In this document: positions 4,963 to 6,013 of the stretch, in pieces
Numbering within the stretch: position 1 is the stretch's first letter
Layout: every line of letters begins with the position of its first letter
Assembly (NCBI GenBank): GCA_025351525.1
Contig: JANXVV010000218.1
Coordinates: forward strand, 1 to 6,013
Source of the DNA: Humisphaera sp.
Lineage (GTDB): Bacteria; Planctomycetota; Phycisphaerae; Tepidisphaerales; Tepidisphaeraceae
Length of the DNA: 6,013 bases
Reading direction: 5' to 3'
The notes under the pieces: generated by a model
Told to the model about the DNA's origin: nothing
The model's input: the letters and a program-made list of their open reading frames with translations, nothing else
Database searches by the model: none
Position numbers and translations under genes: made by a program

Positions 4963-5919
4963 TCACGGCCAATTCTCCGCCTCACTCTGCAAATCCTGCC
5001 AGAAACTTTCCGACAGATATTTGGCGGCGGAGTCGCAGAAGATAGTGACGACCACTCCCTCTTTTAATCTTGCCGCGATCTTGAACGCGGCCACCAGATT
5101 CGCGCCGGATGAAACACCGACCAGATATCCCTCTTCCCGCGCCAATCGCAGCACCATCTGCTGCGCGTCCTCGGTCGCGATTTCAATCTGTTCATCCGCA
5201 ATCGACGCATCGTAAATGCCTGGCCGAATCGCGGTCTCCATGTGTTTGAGACCTTCCAATCCATGCAGCGGGCCATCGGGCTGCATCGTGGCACAATGAA
5301 TCGCCGGATTGTATTCCTTCAGGCGGCGGGTCACGCCCATGAAGGTGCCGCTGGTCCCCAGGCCGGCGACGAAATGCGTCACCTGCCCACCGGTCTGCCG
5401 CCAGATTTCCGGGGCGGTCGTCTCGTAATGGGCCTGCCAGTTGGCGTCGTTGTTGTATTGATCTGGGTAGTAATATCGATCCGGGTCATCATCGACCATC
5501 GCGCGGACGACTTTCTGTGCGACGTCGGTTCCGCCGGTCGGATCGGTCAGAATCAACTCCGCCCCATAGGCCTGCAAACTCTGCTTGCGCTCGATGCTGG
5601 CGTTTTGCGGGAGGGCCAGCTTCACTTTGTAACCGCGTTCCGCCGCGATCATGGCGTAGGCGATGCCGGTATTACCGCTGGTGGCGTCGATGATTATTTT
5701 GTCCTTCGTCAGCAACCCGCTGCGCTCACCCTCCAGAATCATATTGAGTGCGGCCCGATCCTTTACGCTCCCCCCCGGGTTGTACCACTCAGCCTTGGCA
5801 AACACCTGCACCGGCGATACCGATTCGGCCAAACGCTTGAATGAGAGCAATGGCGTGTTGCCGATCAGATCGAGGATCGACCTTGCCTGGATCGCTCGGG
5901 TGGCCGGGCCTATACGCAT
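4963..5919 (-). CDS. cysM: CysM-like PLP-dependent cysteine synthase
   Basis: A 318-residue fold-type II PLP enzyme from the ATG at 5919. Lys53 in NPGGSVKDR (47-55) would hold PLP, TSGNTG is at 80-85, GLGTSGT at 186-192 binds the cofactor phosphate, and VSSGAN is at 269-274. The HFVAGLGTSGTFMGV stretch resembles mycobacterial CysM, an O-phosphoserine sulfhydrylase that uses the carrier CysO, and the JAMM gene next to it supports such a pathway. However, the substrate loop reads MQPDGPLHGLEGLKHM (212-227) and shows no arginine where I would align Arg220 of the mycobacterial enzyme, so the acceptor could be O-acetylserine, O-phosphoserine or another activated serine. The C-terminus (FCDSAAKYLSESFW) differs from CysK. 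In-frame ATGs at 5955 and 5979 would add 12 or 20 residues; 5919 fits the usual short lead before LDLIGNTPL, but no Shine-Dalgarno decides it. It is the first visible gene of the cluster; its promoter or earlier genes lie beyond the window. Confidence 0.88.
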   Translation of the reverse strand: MRIGPATRAIQARSILDLIGNTPLLSFKRLAESVSPVQVFAKAEWYNPGGSVKDRAALNMILEGERSGLLTKDKIIIDATSGNTGIAYAMIAAERGYKVKLALPQNASIERKQSLQAYGAELILTDPTGGTDVAQKVVRAMVDDDPDRYYYPDQYNNDANWQAHYETTAPEIWRQTGGQVTHFVAGLGTSGTFMGVTRRLKEYNPAIHCATMQPDGPLHGLEGLKHMETAIRPGIYDASIADEQIEIATEDAQQMVLRLAREEGYLVGVSSGANLVAAFKIAARLKEGVVVTIFCDSAAKYLSESFWQDLQSEAENWP

Positions 5920-6013
5920 GATGGGTTCAGTCGATGGTTTCACGGGATGGAGCATACAGGGGTTTGCCCCGATTCGCATCCGTGAGAGCCTGGGAACTTT
6001 GAGCGGCCGCGCC
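5920..6013. other. Window edge upstream of the CysM-like gene
   Basis: These 94 bases hold the two alternative upstream ATGs (5955 and 5979) of the CysM-like frame and no recognisable promoter, second gene or RNA. A GCGGCCGC octamer is at 6003-6010. Whether another operon gene precedes cannot be told from here. Confidence 0.5.

Noticed and set aside
6003..6010. GCGGCCGC near the window end as a cloning-linker trace
   Set aside because: One octamer in a GC-rich region can occur by chance and no other vector sequence is visible.

Overview
All convincing genes in this window lie on the minus strand and form one nearly gap-free sulfur/cysteine cluster. The likely source is a planctomycete or related PVC-group bacterium. 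Two clues support this, both from my memory of such genomes and not from a search. One is a tandem pair of ~80-residue proteins with a PF-x-PF...DGR pattern. The other is a set of three intergenic palindromes (around the GCATGGGCG, GTGCCGAAGGCAC and CCCCCGGC motifs) that resemble dispersed repeats of that group. The window could be a metagenomic contig, but nothing proves that.

In transcription order (right to left): a CysM-like PLP-dependent cysteine synthase (4963-5919); a 128-bp gap with a 7-bp tandem repeat; a JAMM/MPN+ metallopeptidase resembling Mec (4394-4834); a two-domain rhodanese sulfurtransferase (3507-4397), overlapping the JAMM gene by ATGA; a short gap with a GC-rich hairpin; two small paralogous proteins (3212-3454 and 2979-3215), also overlapping by ATGA; a CysK-type O-acetylserine sulfhydrylase (2012-2974); a small ribbon-helix-helix antitoxin-like protein (1824-2009) that appears to be the remains of a toxin-antitoxin pair; APS kinase CysC (1139-1750); a 32-bp-arm inverted repeat; and a PHP-domain phosphoesterase (118-999). 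A 25-bp-arm inverted repeat follows it at 29-95.

How the genes fit together: CysC makes PAPS from adenylylsulfate. CysK and the CysM-like enzyme put reduced sulfur onto an activated serine. In actinobacteria a CysM enzyme works with a JAMM protease (Mec) that releases cysteine from a ubiquitin-like sulfur carrier (CysO). Here the CysM-like and JAMM genes are adjacent and a rhodanese follows, but no CysO/ThiS-like carrier with a terminal Gly-Gly is visible. The PHP protein may belong to nucleotide turnover, possibly of 3',5'-bisphosphates such as the PAP by-product of PAPS use, but that is inference.

The least routine observation is the stretch 1747-2009. The antitoxin frame carries an in-frame amber codon. 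Reading through it gives an ordinary-looking antitoxin tail that ends in an ATGA overlap with a six-codon open frame (MIVAVK), which looks like the first residues of a PIN toxin. That frame in turn ends in an ATGA overlap with the cysC start. It reads as a decayed toxin-antitoxin module inside a cysteine operon, possibly leaving a leader peptide for cysC.
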